DNA from: a virus
Direction: 5' to 3' (one strand)
IMG/VR virus record: IMGVR_UViG_3300043446_003193
Span: 126,001 to 190,000 of that record
Length of the DNA: 64,000 nucleotides
In this document: positions 61,499 to 64,000 of the stretch, piece by piece
Layout: each line of letters begins with the position of its first letter
Numbering within the stretch: position 1 is the first letter of the stretch
Translations under genes and position numbers: made by a program
The notes under the pieces: generated by a model
Database searches by the model: none
What the model saw: only the letters and a program-made list of their open reading frames with translations
What the model was told of the DNA's origin: nothing

Positions 61499-64000
61499 TT
61501 ATTCTACTTCCAAAATTGGTTCACTTGCATCTCTACCTGCCTTATTAACTCTCAATGTATTAGGATTAGTAGTAAATACTTCTACTGGAGGAGTACCGTC
61601 TAATGTAGTCGCTGCAGTATTTTTGGAACCTCTAAAGAAAGAATTTTCTAATCCTCTTGTTAAATCGGAAGTATTTCTAAAGTGAGTAGGTAAGTATCCA
61701 TTTAATGGAGTTACACTAACAATACTTCCAGTTCCTGCATTTATAGTTTTTGAACCAGAAAATGGTTGTACATTTAAATATGTTTCATAATATACAGAAG
61801 ATGTTAGTTCAACTCCACCTCTTTCATCTCCCTTACCATTAACAACCACTTTATATTTAACAATATCTCTTCTTTTTTGTTCTTTAATTAAATCAACTTT
61901 GATTCTTTCTTTTACCGTTCTATTATTTTCATCAATATATGTTCTAATAGCATATCCGTTTTGTGCATATATTCCGAATCCAATTGTTTCATAATCAGTT
62001 TGACCAACTACAATATTTGAATTAATAATATCAATTTCACTAAGAATAGTTGGATTTGCTAAACCAGCATCTATTGAAGCAGTTTTTTGATAGTAATCCG
62101 CTGTATTTGATGTTTCATATCCTATATTTGTTTCGTATTGATATGAATCTGAACTTATTCTCTCAATTGAACCGGTGTAAATTATACCTTCGTATTGTTC
62201 ATTTTCTCCAGAAACTTTTTCTCCTAAATTAGCATCAATTAATGCTTCTTTTTGAGTATTTTCTGCTAAAACAAAAGTAGTATCATTATAATGTATATCA
62301 ACTTCATGTTGTTCGTTTTCTGCGGTAGGTTTACTTTTCGCTATTTTACTTCTTTCTAAGAAATGTGGTTCAATCAATAAACCAGTAGTTGCTTTAACTC
62401 TTGCCGGCAACATTTTCTTAATATCTTCAAACATTGATTTCTCATATAGTTTGATTAAGTTAATGTATTGGTATATATCTCTACCATCAAATCTTTGGAA
62501 ATAATAGTGTCTTAAATCATCTAATCTTTTATATCTGTCTTTGTATCTATCAGATGGGTCACCAATATAATTATCCAAATTCAATCCACCCAAAGATTTT
62601 GCAATATCAATATTCAATTCTTTTGTAGGAGAAAAGAATAAACCAACTCTATTAGAATCAGTAGGAGATTGGTCAAATGCCTTTTTAGTTGCTCTACTCT
62701 TATAAGATAAATCAACTCCAACACTTCCAGATATTTCTTCTCCTGTCAATGTATATTGTGATTCAAATCTAACTTTATTTGTTGAATAACGAGAAGAACC
62801 CGCATCTGGCATTTCTACTACAACCGTTCTATCTATTACTTCAAATTGATATGGGTATGTGTAAGAAGCTGGGAAATTATAAGCAGATGCACTATATGAA
62901 GCCGAAGGGTTTACAGAATACAATTCAGTTTGTAAACCATCTTCATAATCATTTCTAGTTGTGCTTCCGCTGAAATAGATGTTAGCATCTACATTTATCA
63001 AAGAAGATGTTGCCGCTAAATTCTTTGGATATTCAAAATCTAAACGGAAATATAAATCATCAGTTGATGCCGATACGTGGTTTCCATTAACCATTTCAGG
63101 GAATGAAACGTGCTCATAGAATCTTTCTTTATCCAATGGTGTAGACCATAAACGGAATTCATCCACACTTCCTACAAAATCATTTCCCAATCTAATATAA
63201 GAACCATTATTCCAAGAAGAGTTTGTGTCTGCTATACTTGAAGAAACAGATTGTTGAAATATACTTCTTTCTTTTTCGGCTTGTCTAATGTTTAATTCAA
63301 AATTATGATAACTACCACTTACCTCTCTACTAACTTCAATACCAAAAAATTTATTATTAAATATTGGTAATAATGATGATGATATAGCTCCACCACCATA
63401 ACTAAATGTAAGAACACCAGTTTCTCCACTACCACTCATATTTAAAACCATTCCGTTATCGCTCGTAATAACATTATAATTCCCCGCAGTAGTAGGTTTT
63501 ACAAAAAATTCTATTGTATCTGGTTTTCTATTTCTTTCTGTATTTCTCCACTCAAATTCAACATACGAACCAGATGTTATTTTTAATCCGGTTGTTATAT
63601 TATCAAATTCATATTTTCCTTTACTTTCATCCGATACCTCTGGTCCACCAAATTCTAAAATTGAAAGATTTGATGATGGGATACCATAACATGCCATTAA
63701 TGCGTATATACCTCTTCTGGTTCCTTTATGTTTTAAAAGATATGGTAAGTTGTTTACAATTCTTCTCCATACTTCATATGTTCTTTTTTTAGCAGGAGTT
63801 TGGTATTTAACACTACCATTTGAATCTAATCCAAATGCGTATTCCCAAAGTTTTGAATCGGCTGCCAAATTCTTTGCATCCCAACCGAATGATTTAAGGG
63901 TATCAAATAGTATTTTATCAGATATTCCACCATTTGCTTTATAACCCAAACCTCTACCTTTTTCAATTGCTTTAGTATGGTAATAAATGTTATCAAAGTG
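61499..64000 (-). CDS. Baseplate/tail protein with LamG-like domain, partial
   Basis: The frame is open to the window edge: translation continues upstream of the TTG at 63949 (HFDNIYYHTKAIEKGRG before GYKANGG), so the real start lies outside and about 833 residues are visible. Near the visible start, EVWRRIVNNLPYLLKHKGTRRGIYALMACYGIP is a pattern seen in baseplate-linked proteins of T4-like phages. A LamG/concanavalin-like domain follows (YVEFEWRNTERNRKPDTIEF ... GNDFVGSVDEFRLWSTPLD). In the middle, YYFQRFDGRDIYQYINLIKL ... LPARVKATTGLLIEPHFLER is another recurrent structural motif. Likely a large baseplate wedge or tail-associated protein. Confidence 0.82.
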   Translation of the reverse strand, partial: HFDNIYYHTKAIEKGRGLGYKANGGISDKILFDTLKSFGWDAKNLAADSKLWEYAFGLDSNGSVKYQTPAKKRTYEVWRRIVNNLPYLLKHKGTRRGIYALMACYGIPSSNLSILEFGGPEVSDESKGKYEFDNITTGLKITSGSYVEFEWRNTERNRKPDTIEFFVKPTTAGNYNVITSDNGMVLNMSGSGETGVLTFSYGGGAISSSLLPIFNNKFFGIEVSREVSGSYHNFELNIRQAEKERSIFQQSVSSSIADTNSSWNNGSYIRLGNDFVGSVDEFRLWSTPLDKERFYEHVSFPEMVNGNHVSASTDDLYFRLDFEYPKNLAATSSLINVDANIYFSGSTTRNDYEDGLQTELYSVNPSASYSASAYNFPASYTYPYQFEVIDRTVVVEMPDAGSSRYSTNKVRFESQYTLTGEEISGSVGVDLSYKSRATKKAFDQSPTDSNRVGLFFSPTKELNIDIAKSLGGLNLDNYIGDPSDRYKDRYKRLDDLRHYYFQRFDGRDIYQYINLIKLYEKSMFEDIKKMLPARVKATTGLLIEPHFLERSKIAKSKPTAENEQHEVDIHYNDTTFVLAENTQKEALIDANLGEKVSGENEQYEGIIYTGSIERISSDSYQYETNIGYETSNTADYYQKTASIDAGLANPTILSEIDIINSNIVVGQTDYETIGFGIYAQNGYAIRTYIDENNRTVKERIKVDLIKEQKRRDIVKYKVVVNGKGDERGGVELTSSVYYETYLNVQPFSGSKTINAGTGSIVSVTPLNGYLPTHFRNTSDLTRGLENSFFRGSKNTAATTLDGTPPVEVFTTNPNTLRVNKAGRDASEPILEVE

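Noticed and set aside
63949-63951. TTG at 63949 as the start of the LamG tail protein
   Set aside because: The same frame continues without stop to the window edge with plausible protein sequence, so the gene is 5'-truncated by the window.
1-64000. tRNA genes, integrase or lysogeny genes
   Set aside because: None were recognised; intergenic gaps are too short for tRNAs other than the scaffold leader, which shows no cloverleaf.

Overview
This window is part of a large, AT-rich genome of a tailed phage with T4-type (myovirus) head and neck genes. Recognised by sequence pattern: large terminase (gp17-like), portal (gp20), prohead protease (gp21), scaffold (gp22-like role), major capsid protein (gp23), neck and tail-completion proteins (gp13, gp14, gp15), a gp46/gp47-type recombination nuclease and a DnaG/gp61-type primase. 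The likely host is a member of the Bacteroidota (inference). Most start codons lack a Shine-Dalgarno sequence. The genome carries its own ribosomal protein bS21 of Bacteroidota-like sequence. An upstream ATATTTATA box resembles Bacteroidota -7 elements more than the T4 late box.

All genes but one are on the minus strand, so transcription runs from high to low coordinates. From 64000 to 58325 there are tail/baseplate-associated structural proteins and a small conserved protein. From 58319 to 53768 there is DNA metabolism: a T7-type endonuclease I, a primase and a fused Mre11/Rad50 nuclease. At 53602-53787 lies the single plus-strand gene, a small ribbon-helix-helix-like protein. From 53491 to 40752 there are two giant tail proteins (one ending in an S74 chaperone, one in an intein-like Hint domain), a small unknown protein and a GT7 glycosyltransferase with a lectin-like insertion. 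From 40667 to 36582 lies a 1361-residue protein with three enzyme-like regions (HxGH nucleotidyltransferase, HExxH metallopeptidase, KxDG ligase-like nucleotidyltransferase). From 36545 to 23458 is the head module: terminase, portal, protease, several small virion or core proteins, a Dps-like protein, bS21, scaffold and capsid. From 23358 to 19651 are neck and tail-completion genes. From 19649 to 1 is an extended array of Ser/Thr/Gly-rich tail-fibre-like proteins built from shared modules, including cysteine-rich, glycine-rich, beta-helix and S74-terminated members. Both ends of the window cut through genes.

Many structural units have an exact ATATTTATA box in the sense direction 3-60 bases upstream of the start codon, and three intrinsic terminators separate units. 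The most notable points are the unlisted 59-residue bS21 gene just upstream of scaffold and capsid, the 1361-residue multi-enzyme fusion, the C-terminal Hint domain on a tail protein, the GT7-LamG chimera, and the recurrent promoter-like motif. No stretch above 300 bases lacks a gene. No tRNA, CRISPR array, integrase, reverse transcriptase or IS element was seen.
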